49,025 nucleotides of DNA, from assembly GCA_045106955.1 (NCBI GenBank), contig JBGCFO010000016.1, positions 1-49,025 on the forward strand. Reading direction: 5' to 3'. Source of the DNA: JBGCFO01 sp045106955 (GTDB lineage Bacteria; Pseudomonadota; Alphaproteobacteria; Rickettsiales; Rickettsiaceae). The position numbers and the translations under genes were made by a program. Position 1 is the stretch's first letter, and each line of letters opens with the position of its first letter. Below, one piece after another: positions 27,488 to 35,158 of this stretch. The notes beneath the pieces are model-generated. The model did not search any database, was not told the origin of the DNA, and saw only the letters and a program-made list of their open reading frames with translations.

Positions 27488-28057
27488 TTATTCCGCAGAG
27501 AAATCTGCGTAATCTCTTTCTGCAAGTGCAATTAAATCAATATTCTCTTTTGCCAAGAGCTTAATATTGTCAAATATATCATATTTTTTTTGAGTGGAAA
27601 TTCCAATATATTCACTCCATTTAAACAAAGATGATGTTGATCCAAGCTCAATGATGCTATGACCTAAACTATAATTGTCATATAATCTATATAGATCGGG
27701 CTGATTACTATCATTGTACACAGATAGTTCAATTGAATAATTATCAAAATTATCCAATATTATAGCAACTAATTTAGTTAATATATTTATTTTGAAACTA
27801 TTGATTATATCACCTTGAGGTTTTGCTGGTAATGGTAAGTCATTAGCAAAGGGCAATGATCCTTTATGTAACATTACAATCTCATTTAATCTTTGTTGAT
27901 TATTAGATATTATTTTGTTTATAATATCTTTCAAAGCATCATTAAACACTCGAGATAAGTCAGTATATTCGCTTGATTCTGAATATTTTTGGTTTGCATG
28001 ATCTATTATTTGATAGGTCAAATAACTATTTTGCGTATCGATGTCAGTATTTTTCAT
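27488..28057 (-). CDS. Hypothetical protein, unrecognised
   Basis: The ATG-started frame encodes 189 residues with no signal peptide, membrane helix or catalytic motif I can name. It is moderately acidic, predicted soluble and mostly helical, with a Pro-rich turn (KGSLPFANDLPLPAKPQ) near the middle and an acidic C-terminus. Codon use is like the neighbouring genes. It lies between lepA (converging, 2 bases apart) and corA (same strand, about 60 bases upstream). It may be lineage-restricted. Confidence 0.6.
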   Translation of the reverse strand: MKNTDIDTQNSYLTYQIIDHANQKYSESSEYTDLSRVFNDALKDIINKIISNNQQRLNEIVMLHKGSLPFANDLPLPAKPQGDIINSFKINILTKLVAIILDNFDNYSIELSVYNDSNQPDLYRLYDNYSLGHSIIELGSTSSLFKWSEYIGISTQKKYDIFDNIKLLAKENIDLIALAERDYADFSAE

Positions 28058-28118
28058 ATATTAGTATATAATATAATTATTAATATTATGTTAATCTTTA
28101 TTAAGAATAATTACAATA

Positions 28119-29075
28119 TTATAACCATTTTTTAATCTTAAATATTTTGTATGGTATCCATGCAGAAACAATCATTAATAATAATGTTATAGGATATCCT
28201 AGGTAATATGCCGTTTCTGGCATAAAGACAAAATTCATACCATAAATGCTTGCAATTAATGTTGGAGGCATAAATATTACAGCGAGTACAGAAAATACTC
28301 TCATCATCTTATTTTGATCGATTTCGATCATGCCAAGTGTAGCATCTAGCAAGAAAGCAACTTCTGCTGATAACGATGCAGCATAATCACTGATTGATTT
28401 AATATCGCTAATTAATGTTTGTAAAACCATCTTTGGCGAGTCGTTTGCAAAGTGACAAGATTGTAATAAATAGTGCATGACTCGTGTAATAGACATTATA
28501 CTTTCCTTGCTTTTTGATATCAGATTACCATGGCGACCAATTTGCTTTATTATATTTTGATAATTTAATATTGTTTTATCATTAGCCTCTAAAAAAAGAG
28601 ATCCAGAGGTAATGTTAGTTTCTCTTTTAATATTTTCAAAAAAATCCGCTAGTGGCTCAATTATATTTGATAAGATTTCAATCATGATTTCGTATCCATG
28701 AGTGTAAGATATTGTATGATCATTAATTTTGGATGCTATTGTATTGATTGCATTAATTTTAGTGTAACGCACAGTGATCAATATATCGTTATACAAAATA
28801 AACGTGATAGAATGATTTGTTAAACATGCTTCTGGATTATGCGGCATGAGCAATGCGGTCATATAAATCGCATTATACGTTGTATATAATCTATAAGATG
28901 TTTCAATTTGTTCTGTTTCTTCTTTGGTAGGTATGTCAATCCCTAAGAATTTTTCTACCAACATCTCTTCTTGGGGTGTAATATTAAACAAATCAATCCA
29001 TCTAGTAGACTTATTAAGAATTAGCCTATGGCTAAGAGATAAAATATTTTGATTGCTAAGATATGTATAAATCAT
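28119..29075 (-). CDS. corA: CorA-family magnesium/divalent cation channel
   Basis: The 318-residue protein has a large cytoplasmic N-terminal domain and two C-terminal membrane helices. The selectivity signature YGMNF is at residues 278-282 at the end of the first helix, and the second helix (about 294-308) leads to a basic tail (KIFKIKKWL). CorA forms pentameric channels for Mg2+, and related proteins carry Co2+, Ni2+ or Zn2+. It lies about 110 bases downstream of ruvC on the same strand. Confidence 0.9.
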   Translation of the reverse strand: MIYTYLSNQNILSLSHRLILNKSTRWIDLFNITPQEEMLVEKFLGIDIPTKEETEQIETSYRLYTTYNAIYMTALLMPHNPEACLTNHSITFILYNDILITVRYTKINAINTIASKINDHTISYTHGYEIMIEILSNIIEPLADFFENIKRETNITSGSLFLEANDKTILNYQNIIKQIGRHGNLISKSKESIMSITRVMHYLLQSCHFANDSPKMVLQTLISDIKSISDYAASLSAEVAFLLDATLGMIEIDQNKMMRVFSVLAVIFMPPTLIASIYGMNFVFMPETAYYLGYPITLLLMIVSAWIPYKIFKIKKWL

Positions 29076-29183
29076 AACTTATAAATGTTTGTGTAATTAA
29101 TATTATAAAACACAGTGAATTAGATAATATTTATTATTTGATAATTAGAGCAATTCAAATTATTTATTATGCAAAATTACACA

Positions 29184-29657
29184 TTACCTTTTGTAAAAAG
29201 AAGCGGTATAAGCAATGGCAAGCGCGTCAGACTCATCGTCTAATGCGCTTATTGTTTCTGGTATTGATAGAAGGATTTTTAGCATAGTAAATACCTGCTT
29301 TTTATCTGCATAGCCAAAACCTGTGACAAATTTTTTAATTAAATTAGGTTTAAACTCATGAAATTGTATCTCATGCTTACCTAATATAGACATTATTGCG
29401 CCTCTAGCGCACCCTAATTTTAATGATGTAGATGGGTTTTTATTGACGAATGATTCCTCCATGGCAACAATTGGAGGGTTGTATTTGCTCATCAAGCCAT
29501 CTATTTGATTAGCAATATACGCTAATCTTTGATGTATTTTATCTTTTGAAGAAGTTTTAATAGTTCCGCTTGAAGTGTATGATAATTTTTGACCTTGGCA
29601 ATCGATCAAACCCCAACCGGTAGAGGTAAGAGATGGATCGATGCCAAGAATAAACAT
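29184..29657 (-). CDS. ruvC: Holliday junction resolvase RuvC
   Basis: The 157-residue endonuclease cuts Holliday junctions during recombinational repair. The four acidic catalytic residues can be placed: Asp7 in GIDPSLTSTGWG, Glu67 or Glu68 in AMEES, and Asp141 and Asp144 in the LDDESDALA segment. Spacing matches E. coli RuvC. The start ATG is 5 bases from the stop of the upstream methyltransferase, so the two are probably co-transcribed. ruvAB are not in the window. Confidence 0.95.
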   Translation of the reverse strand: MFILGIDPSLTSTGWGLIDCQGQKLSYTSSGTIKTSSKDKIHQRLAYIANQIDGLMSKYNPPIVAMEESFVNKNPSTSLKLGCARGAIMSILGKHEIQFHEFKPNLIKKFVTGFGYADKKQVFTMLKILLSIPETISALDDESDALAIAYTASFYKR

Positions 29658-29662
29658 GAATA

Positions 29663-31261
29663 CTAATCTAAAGATGATATAGCACGAATTTCTATAGAAT
29701 TTAGTAAATCATCAAGTAACTTTGTTAGTTGCTTTTTGATTTCCTCTGGGTCATCAATTGCCTTACCATTCTGATTTATAGTAAAGATTTTATTTTCAAC
29801 GCACTTTACTATTTCTTCTAAGATTTGATCTTTAGTATTAGTGCCATCCATGTATGGAATAGCACATTTTTCAAATAAATTTATACCTATAGGCTTATGA
29901 TGATGATTAACAATCCATTGCACATTAGTATTTTTTGCTTGATAGCGTGCAATCTTAGAAATTTTAGGGTTTTTATGCTTTTTGTATTTTATTGGGTCCT
30001 TTATTGTAAGCTCAATGTAACCTTGTAATACTAAGCGCATTGCATTGTTTAGTAATTCTTGAGTGATTTCCTCGGAACGTTCGCCACCTAATTTCTTATT
30101 TGCATTTTTTACAAGATCATCAAAATTCACAGGTTCTTGCGATTCAGCAAATGTGTATAAAATCGCCTTCATTGCAGGAGAAGAAGTCGAAATATTATTA
30201 TCTTTATTTTGTTGATAATAAAATTGCAAGCTTTCTAAGCTATTTTTTAGATCAACATCAGCAATCGGCTTTTCTGCTTGCACATTAAAATTCATATTAA
30301 ACTTCTTAATATCATTAGGATCTAAGTTGCGATTGATTTGAGCGGATTTATGACATAGTAAAGTAGATCTAAAACGACGATTGTTAATAAAATCCATATA
30401 TTGCTCTGTGCGAACTATATCTTGAATCGATTGTAGTTTTTCAACAACTCTTTTTGGCATATTACCAATAAACATTGACGCGACCGAAGTATCTGCTAAA
30501 TATTGCAAATCGCACTTTGCGGCCTGATCCATAAAATCATGAAAATAAAATTGATTATTTATATCAGAGAGATGATCGTGTCTTAAATAGTGATCTGATT
30601 GATTTTTGATTATTTTAGCTTCATTTTGCAATGATTCTGCGTATGGATTTTTAGTTCCTTCTAATGTCTCAACGATAAAATCAAGTACCAATCTGCCTTG
30701 GGCAACTTTGTCTTGAACATTCGGAAATAATTTAGAATGATATAACATCATATCACGAATATTATTAACCATGTTCCAGCCAGGCTTTGTATTATAACTA
30801 ATGTAAGCAATGCCATTGGTTGTTAGGTTATCTCGTGTAACTTCAAAAATTCTTTTTCTTACATCTTCTGGTACCCATGAAATAATTCCATGACATATAA
30901 TATAGTCAAATTTACCAAAACTTTCATCAATATCAGAGATAGACATTTCATGAAAAGTGATATTTTTCAAGCCTAATTCTTTAACATGCTTTTTAGCTTC
31001 ATCAATCTCTACTTTTGACAAATCAACCCCAACATATTCTGCTTTTGGGTTATTCATTGCATGAGGGATAATATTCCAACCAGCAGAAGATCCAAGTTCA
31101 AGAATTCTAGAAGTTTTATGATCTGCAGGATTCATTCCAAAGAGTTTGGCAAGAGTAGCTAAATGCTCAGGAGCAGATTGGGAGTAAGGATAACTCTCGT
31201 ACGGCCATTCATCGTACGAAAAAGTATGTTGAGGATTCGAAGTTAATTTTACATTACTCAT
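29663..31261 (-). CDS. Protein lysine methyltransferase-like SAM enzyme (PKMT type)
   Basis: The 532-residue protein has a class I methyltransferase domain followed by a methyltransferase regulatory domain and a C-terminal module. SAM-binding motif I is ILELGSSAGWN at residues 53-63, then YVGVDLSKVEIDEAK and the acidic FDYIICHGIISWVP. The start SYDEWPYESYPYSQSAPEHL and overall length match the rickettsial enzymes PKMT1 and PKMT2, which methylate lysines of the outer membrane protein OmpB. A similar target on a surface protein is plausible but inferred, and no ompB-like gene is nearby. It lies directly upstream of ruvC. Confidence 0.8.
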   Translation of the reverse strand: MSNVKLTSNPQHTFSYDEWPYESYPYSQSAPEHLATLAKLFGMNPADHKTSRILELGSSAGWNIIPHAMNNPKAEYVGVDLSKVEIDEAKKHVKELGLKNITFHEMSISDIDESFGKFDYIICHGIISWVPEDVRKRIFEVTRDNLTTNGIAYISYNTKPGWNMVNNIRDMMLYHSKLFPNVQDKVAQGRLVLDFIVETLEGTKNPYAESLQNEAKIIKNQSDHYLRHDHLSDINNQFYFHDFMDQAAKCDLQYLADTSVASMFIGNMPKRVVEKLQSIQDIVRTEQYMDFINNRRFRSTLLCHKSAQINRNLDPNDIKKFNMNFNVQAEKPIADVDLKNSLESLQFYYQQNKDNNISTSSPAMKAILYTFAESQEPVNFDDLVKNANKKLGGERSEEITQELLNNAMRLVLQGYIELTIKDPIKYKKHKNPKISKIARYQAKNTNVQWIVNHHHKPIGINLFEKCAIPYMDGTNTKDQILEEIVKCVENKIFTINQNGKAIDDPEEIKKQLTKLLDDLLNSIEIRAISSLD

Positions 31262-31392
31262 ATTAAACTATACCTTAATTTTTAATTGTATTGTGATATT
31301 ATAAAATTCAGTTAGATACTATTTGATTTTCGAAAAATCTACAAGCGATAAATTTACAATTAATTCATTTTGCGACACCTTGCTGCTAATAA

Positions 31393-31469
31393 TGGGGCGA
31401 GTGACCGGAATTGAACCGGCGACCCCCAGGACCACAACCTGGTGCTCTAACCCCTGAGCTACACTCGCC
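31393..31469 (-). tRNA. tRNA-His (anticodon GTG)
   Basis: The minus-strand cloverleaf has acceptor GCGAGTG paired with CACTCGC, anticodon stem CCAGG/CCTGG with loop TTGTGGT (anticodon GTG), and T arm GCCGG-TTCAATT-CCGGT. A genome-encoded extra G at -1 (31469) faces C73, the identity mark of tRNA-His. The CCA end is encoded. Confidence 0.96.
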
Positions 31470-31514
31470 ATATTAAAGCATCAAATTTATGCTTCGTTTC
31501 GTTAGTATGCAGAC

Positions 31515-31543
31515 ATTATCAATATTAATTTGCTTTTAGTCAA
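31515..31543 (-). promoter_or_regulatory. Predicted promoter for tRNA-His
   Basis: On the minus strand TTGACT (31538-31543) and GATAAT (31515-31520) are 17 bases apart. It stands back to back with the rplM promoter. Confidence 0.5.
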
Positions 31544-31562
31544 GATATTAATTAATATTTTC

Positions 31563-31590
31563 TTGACAAAGTCGAGCTTTTATCTATGAT
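31563..31590 (+). promoter_or_regulatory. Promoter of rplM-rpsI
   Basis: A perfect TTGACA (31563-31568) and TATGAT (31585-31590), 16 bases apart, precede rplM. Transcription should start near 31597, leaving a leader of about 34 bases. Confidence 0.65.
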
Positions 31591-31630
31591 TTATGTTGAA
31601 ATGAAAATGTACATAAATTGTATTTTATAA

Positions 31631-32107
31631 ATGAACACTTATTCTATAAAGAAATCTGAAATTAAGAAAAATTGGTGGCTAATTGACGCTAAAGGTTTGG
31701 TGCTTGGAAGACTTGCATCTGAGATTGCAAAATTAGTTAGAGGCAAGCATAAACCAGGTTTTACTCCGCATATGGATTGCGGAGATCACGTTGTTGTAAT
31801 TAACGCTCAACATATATTTTTAAGCGGTAAAAAAGCTGAGTTGAATAAAGGAAAAACATATTATCGTCATACAGGATTCCCTGGAGGAGTAAAATCAGTT
31901 ACTGCTGGTAAAATTCTAGCTGGTAAGTACCCTGAGCGCGTTCTTAAACTTGCTGTTCAGAGAATGATCTCTAGAAATACTCTTGGAGCTTTGCAAATGA
32001 AAAATCTTCATATTTATTCTAAAGAATCACATTCTCACGAAGCGCAAAAGCCAGTAAGATATGAATTTGCAGAAAAAAATAGAAAAAATGTAGGAGAGAA
32101 AGTATAG
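31631..32107 (+). CDS. rplM: 50S ribosomal protein L13
   Basis: The 158-residue protein is L13, an early-assembling large subunit protein. It contains WWLIDAKGLVLGRLASEIA, the DHVVVINA strand, YYRHTGFPGG, and RMISRNTLGALQMKNLHIY, all family hallmarks. The C-terminus is a little longer than in E. coli (142 residues), as in other alphaproteobacteria. It is transcribed with rpsI, 3 bases away, the universal rplM-rpsI pair. Confidence 0.97.
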   Translation: MNTYSIKKSEIKKNWWLIDAKGLVLGRLASEIAKLVRGKHKPGFTPHMDCGDHVVVINAQHIFLSGKKAELNKGKTYYRHTGFPGGVKSVTAGKILAGKYPERVLKLAVQRMISRNTLGALQMKNLHIYSKESHSHEAQKPVRYEFAEKNRKNVGEKV

Positions 32108-32110
32108 AAT

Positions 32111-32560
32111 ATGACAGCAACAATGGAAAATATATTAGTAAATAAAAAATCTGATAAAAAGTCTAAGGAAGGATCAATATCTTATGGGACTGGCAAAAGA
32201 AAAAGAGCAATAGCTAGAGTTTGGTTAAAGCGAGGCAAGGGCAACGTTACTATTAACAAACAAAGTATGTTTGATTATTTCAATATTGCATCTGTTCCTG
32301 AATTCATGATTCAGTATCCATTTAATGTAACAGAAACTACAGCTGAATATGATGTAGTATGCACCGTTAAAGGAAGCGGAGTTTCTGCGCAAGTTGGAGC
32401 TATTGTGCATGGCATTTCAAGAGCATTAAGTGTTATCGAAGAGGATTTTAAGCGCAAATTGAGATCGGCAGGATTAATGACCAGAGATTCTAGAAAAGTT
32501 GAAAGAAAAAAATATGGTCAGCGTAAAGCTCGTAAAAGCGTACAATTTTCAAAGCGCTAA
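32111..32560 (+). CDS. rpsI: 30S ribosomal protein S9
   Basis: The 149-residue protein is S9, whose basic tail reaches the P-site tRNA. The core begins YGTGKRKRAIARVWLKRGKG, continues with GSGVSAQVGAIVHGISRAL, and ends in RKKYGQRKARKSVQFSKR, the invariant S9 C-terminus. About 20 extra N-terminal residues precede the core, as is usual in alphaproteobacteria. A GGAGAG ribosome binding site lies upstream within the rplM tail. Confidence 0.97.
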   Translation: MTATMENILVNKKSDKKSKEGSISYGTGKRKRAIARVWLKRGKGNVTINKQSMFDYFNIASVPEFMIQYPFNVTETTAEYDVVCTVKGSGVSAQVGAIVHGISRALSVIEEDFKRKLRSAGLMTRDSRKVERKKYGQRKARKSVQFSKR

Positions 32561-32609
32561 ACACTATCTTTTGTTGTCTTGTCTTATTGAGAATGGTTGT
32601 GCATTGGTT

Positions 32610-33195
32610 TTTGATTCCATTTTGTGGCGTATATTATAAGATCAGGTTTCCGTGGAAGGGTGTTACATCCTTGTATGGTAAATGATTTTTAATACATTAT
32701 CAGTTGATCAAGATAATAAGTGGTTATGTGACTCAACAATGATCAGAGCACACAGCTGATGCTAGAAAAAATATAGAAACTGGTATGCAAGAATACGAGA
32801 TCGGAAAGTCAAAATTTGGTTTTACAACTAAGTTATACGCAGCATGTGATGCACTTGGAAACAAGGTAAGATTTTTTCTTAACAGCTTGGCAAGGATCTG
32901 ATTATATAAAAGTCAGAGATTTCATAGAAGGTAAAATGATGAAAGCATTGTTGGTGGATAAGGGTTATGATGCAAATTACATAGCAGATGCAGCTAATAA
33001 AGCTGGAGCTGTCATTAACAGCATCGTACAAGAGGTAAAATTAAAAGGAACTACGATACTGAGCCTTATAAAGATATGAACTTGATTGAGAGAATGTTCA
33101 ATAAAACGAAGAATTTTAGCTAGTAGCTACAAGGCATGATAGGCTTTTGTCATTATTTCTGGCATTTATCTTTGGATGAAATGAATGTCGACAGA
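32610..33195 (+). pseudogene. Decayed IS5-family (IS427-type) transposase
   Basis: Pieces of one transposase can be read on the plus strand in shifting frames. These are IRFPWKGVTSLYGK near 32640-32690, DNKWLCDSTMIRAH near 32713-32752, EIGKSKFGFTTKLYAACDAL then GNKVRFFL to about 32880, TAWQGSDYIKVRDFIEGKMM then KALLVDKGYDANY near 32885-32982, and NYDTEPYKDMNLIERMFNKT near 33047-33110. At least three frameshifts (around 32756, 32882 and 33040) and several stops interrupt it. The DDE-type motifs DST, DKGYD and the Y-x-x-R/N-L-I-E-R-x-F region identify the IS5 group. No matching inverted terminal repeats were seen. It fills the space between rpsI and the carboxypeptidase gene. Confidence 0.85.
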
Positions 33196-33201
33196 CACTG
33201 C

Positions 33202-34083
33202 CTAAGTTTTGCTCTTCTTAACGTTATTTCTATGGTTAGAATTGATGGCAAAGTGTTGATCTAGTAAGTTCATCATTTTTATATCTCGAGCATTAGCAGT
33301 AGAACCTCCAATTACAACACCAACCAATGCTTTATTTTTTCTAGAAGCTATCGTAGCTAAGTTGTACCCAGACTTAGCAGTGTATCCAGTTTTTAAACCT
33401 TCTGCCCCCGGATAGTCTTTAGTGACACGATTATGCCCCGCAATCATTTGCCCTTTAAACATAAAATTTGTTTTAGAGAATAATGGGTAATATTCTGGAA
33501 AATCTCTCTTGAGGGCCATTGCAAGCCTTACTATATCAGATGCAGTAGTTTTTTGATATGCATTATGTAATCCAGAAGAGTTCTTAAAGTAGGTGTGCGC
33601 CATTCCTAACTTGCGAGCTTTTGCATTCATCATTCGTGCAAAGCGTACCTCAGATCCAGCTATTTTTTCAGCAATTGCAACTGAAACATCATTTGCAGAT
33701 TTAACAATTAACCCAAGAATAGCATCATGTACTGTAATATACTCTCCAGCATTTAGTTTTAAATTACATGGCGGCATTTTTGCCGCTTTTTCTGTAATAG
33801 GTATTTTAGTATTCATTGACCATTTCTTTGATTTTAAATGCTCAAATATATGATATAATGTCATTAATTTTGTTAGCGATGCAGGGTGAGCTCTTAATCG
33901 AGCATTATAAGAGTGAAGTACTTTGCCAGTATTAGCGTCAACAATTATACTAGCTTCAACTGGTTTTGGTGCAAGTTTTGCTTTAGGCGATGCTGTTACA
34001 TTTGAACAAAATATAGCTGATATACATAAACATAACAGAAACCTTTTACAAGTATTTTGTGCATATCTAGAGAACAACAACAT
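33202..34083 (-). CDS. D-alanyl-D-alanine carboxypeptidase (DacF/PBP5-like), short form
   Basis: The 293-residue secreted protein trims the terminal D-Ala from peptidoglycan stem peptides. A signal peptide (hydrophobic stretch about 14-31, cut after TAS or similar) is followed by the penicillin-binding motifs SLTK at 69-72, SAN at 129-131 and KTG at 231-233. After the catalytic domain (GVVIGGSTANARD) the protein stops within about 35 residues, so the usual C-terminal beta domain and amphipathic membrane anchor are missing. The stop lies right at the edge of the decayed IS5 copy, so truncation by the insertion is possible. Confidence 0.87.
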   Translation of the reverse strand: MLLFSRYAQNTCKRFLLCLCISAIFCSNVTASPKAKLAPKPVEASIIVDANTGKVLHSYNARLRAHPASLTKLMTLYHIFEHLKSKKWSMNTKIPITEKAAKMPPCNLKLNAGEYITVHDAILGLIVKSANDVSVAIAEKIAGSEVRFARMMNAKARKLGMAHTYFKNSSGLHNAYQKTTASDIVRLAMALKRDFPEYYPLFSKTNFMFKGQMIAGHNRVTKDYPGAEGLKTGYTAKSGYNLATIASRKNKALVGVVIGGSTANARDIKMMNLLDQHFAINSNHRNNVKKSKT

Positions 34084-34206
34084 TAAAAAAACTAATTGTA
34101 AGTAACATTACCCTCATTATACAACTTAATTAAACAAATGCTAAATATTTATTGAATGTAATATTAATTATTTTTCTGTATAAAGAACAAAGATTTTATA
34201 CTTTTA

Positions 34207-34728
34207 TTACTTTTTTAGCGCTTTAATCCCATCGCTTAATCCTTTATTAGAAAATGGAATATTACTCTGACTGCCACTGTTATAATCAATAACATTTAAA
34301 GCTATTGAGGTGCTATTAATAATTTTTTTGAAATCTGCATCTGATAATTGAATAATCGATTGACATCCATTTACTGTACATTGAGAGTAAGGGGCTTTTG
34401 CTATTAATTCAGCGCTATTTACTGTAATTGCAGTACCAGCGGTAAGATTTACTCCTAAAGGCACTGTTTCTATTAAAGTTAAATCCTTTTGATTCTTGGC
34501 GTATCCTATTTGATAAATGGCCAATGATTTAGATTCGTTATTTTGAGTTGCTGTAACATATTGAGTTAAAAAACACGTTTTGTTTTTACTTCCATTATCA
34601 AAACAATTTATTGTCCAATCGCCAAATTTTTGACCTTCTTTTGGTTCAGCATGAATTGAAAATGAGCTTAAGAAAACTGATATTAATACTATAAATATGC
34701 CGCATGCTAAATAAACAAATTTTTTCAT
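34207..34728 (-). CDS. Invasion-associated locus B (IalB) family protein
   Basis: The 173-residue protein has a clear signal peptide ending after Ala27 (FSIHA) and a small secreted domain. FGDWTINCFDNGSKNKTCFL and the later QCTVNGC match the IalB family, with four cysteines (42, 52, 117, 122) that could form two disulfides. In Bartonella IalB contributes to erythrocyte invasion, but family members occur in many free-living alphaproteobacteria, so a role in invasion here is only possible. A good ribosome binding site, AAGGAG, lies 8 bases before the ATG. It follows tRNA-Val by 44 bases on the same strand. Confidence 0.85.
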   Translation of the reverse strand: MKKFVYLACGIFIVLISVFLSSFSIHAEPKEGQKFGDWTINCFDNGSKNKTCFLTQYVTATQNNESKSLAIYQIGYAKNQKDLTLIETVPLGVNLTAGTAITVNSAELIAKAPYSQCTVNGCQSIIQLSDADFKKIINSTSIALNVIDYNSGSQSNIPFSNKGLSDGIKALKK

Positions 34729-34772
34729 TACTAAACTCCTTATAAATTAATTAAAGCATTTCATTGACTAAA

Positions 34773-34850
<78 letters not shown>

Positions 34851-34867
34851 CAAAACAGCTAACTCAA

Positions 34868-34896
34868 ATAATAGATGCATATGCATAAAAAATCAA
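34868..34896 (-). promoter_or_regulatory. Predicted promoter for tRNA-Val (and perhaps ialB)
   Basis: On the minus strand TTGATT (34891-34896) and TATTAT (34868-34873) are 17 bases apart. The spacer contains the perfect 12-bp palindrome ATGCATATGCAT (34875-34886). Confidence 0.45.
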
Positions 34897-34955
34897 GCAA
34901 TTAAGTGATAAAGTTGTGGTAAAACTAGTTGTAGATGAATATTGTAGAAAAGAAT

Positions 34956-35030
34956 TGGCTCCCCGGGCCGGATTCGAACCAGCGACCGAACGGTTAACAG
35001 CCGTTTGCTCTACCACTGAGCTACCGAGGA
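34956..35030 (-). tRNA. tRNA-Asn (anticodon GTT)
   Basis: The minus-strand cloverleaf has acceptor TCCTCGG paired with CCGGGGA (one G-T pair), anticodon stem AACGG/CCGTT around loop CTGTTAA (anticodon GTT), T arm GCTGG-TTCGAAT-CCGGC, discriminator G and encoded CCA. Confidence 0.95.
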
Positions 35031-35158
35031 ATAGCGCGAATGAAATTATCCGATAAGATGATTTATATCAAATTTTGCACAAATGTCTAGTATTTTTTTG
35101 ATAGATGGCCAGATATTTTCTTAATCATATATAAAATCATAATTGATAAGTATTATAT

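Noticed and set aside
32561..33201. Functional insertion sequence
   Set aside because: At least three frameshifts and several stops break the transposase, and no matching terminal repeats were found.
33593..33853. Plus-strand 86-residue frame opposite the carboxypeptidase gene
   Set aside because: The minus strand encodes the complete SxxK/SxN/KTG enzyme over the same bases.
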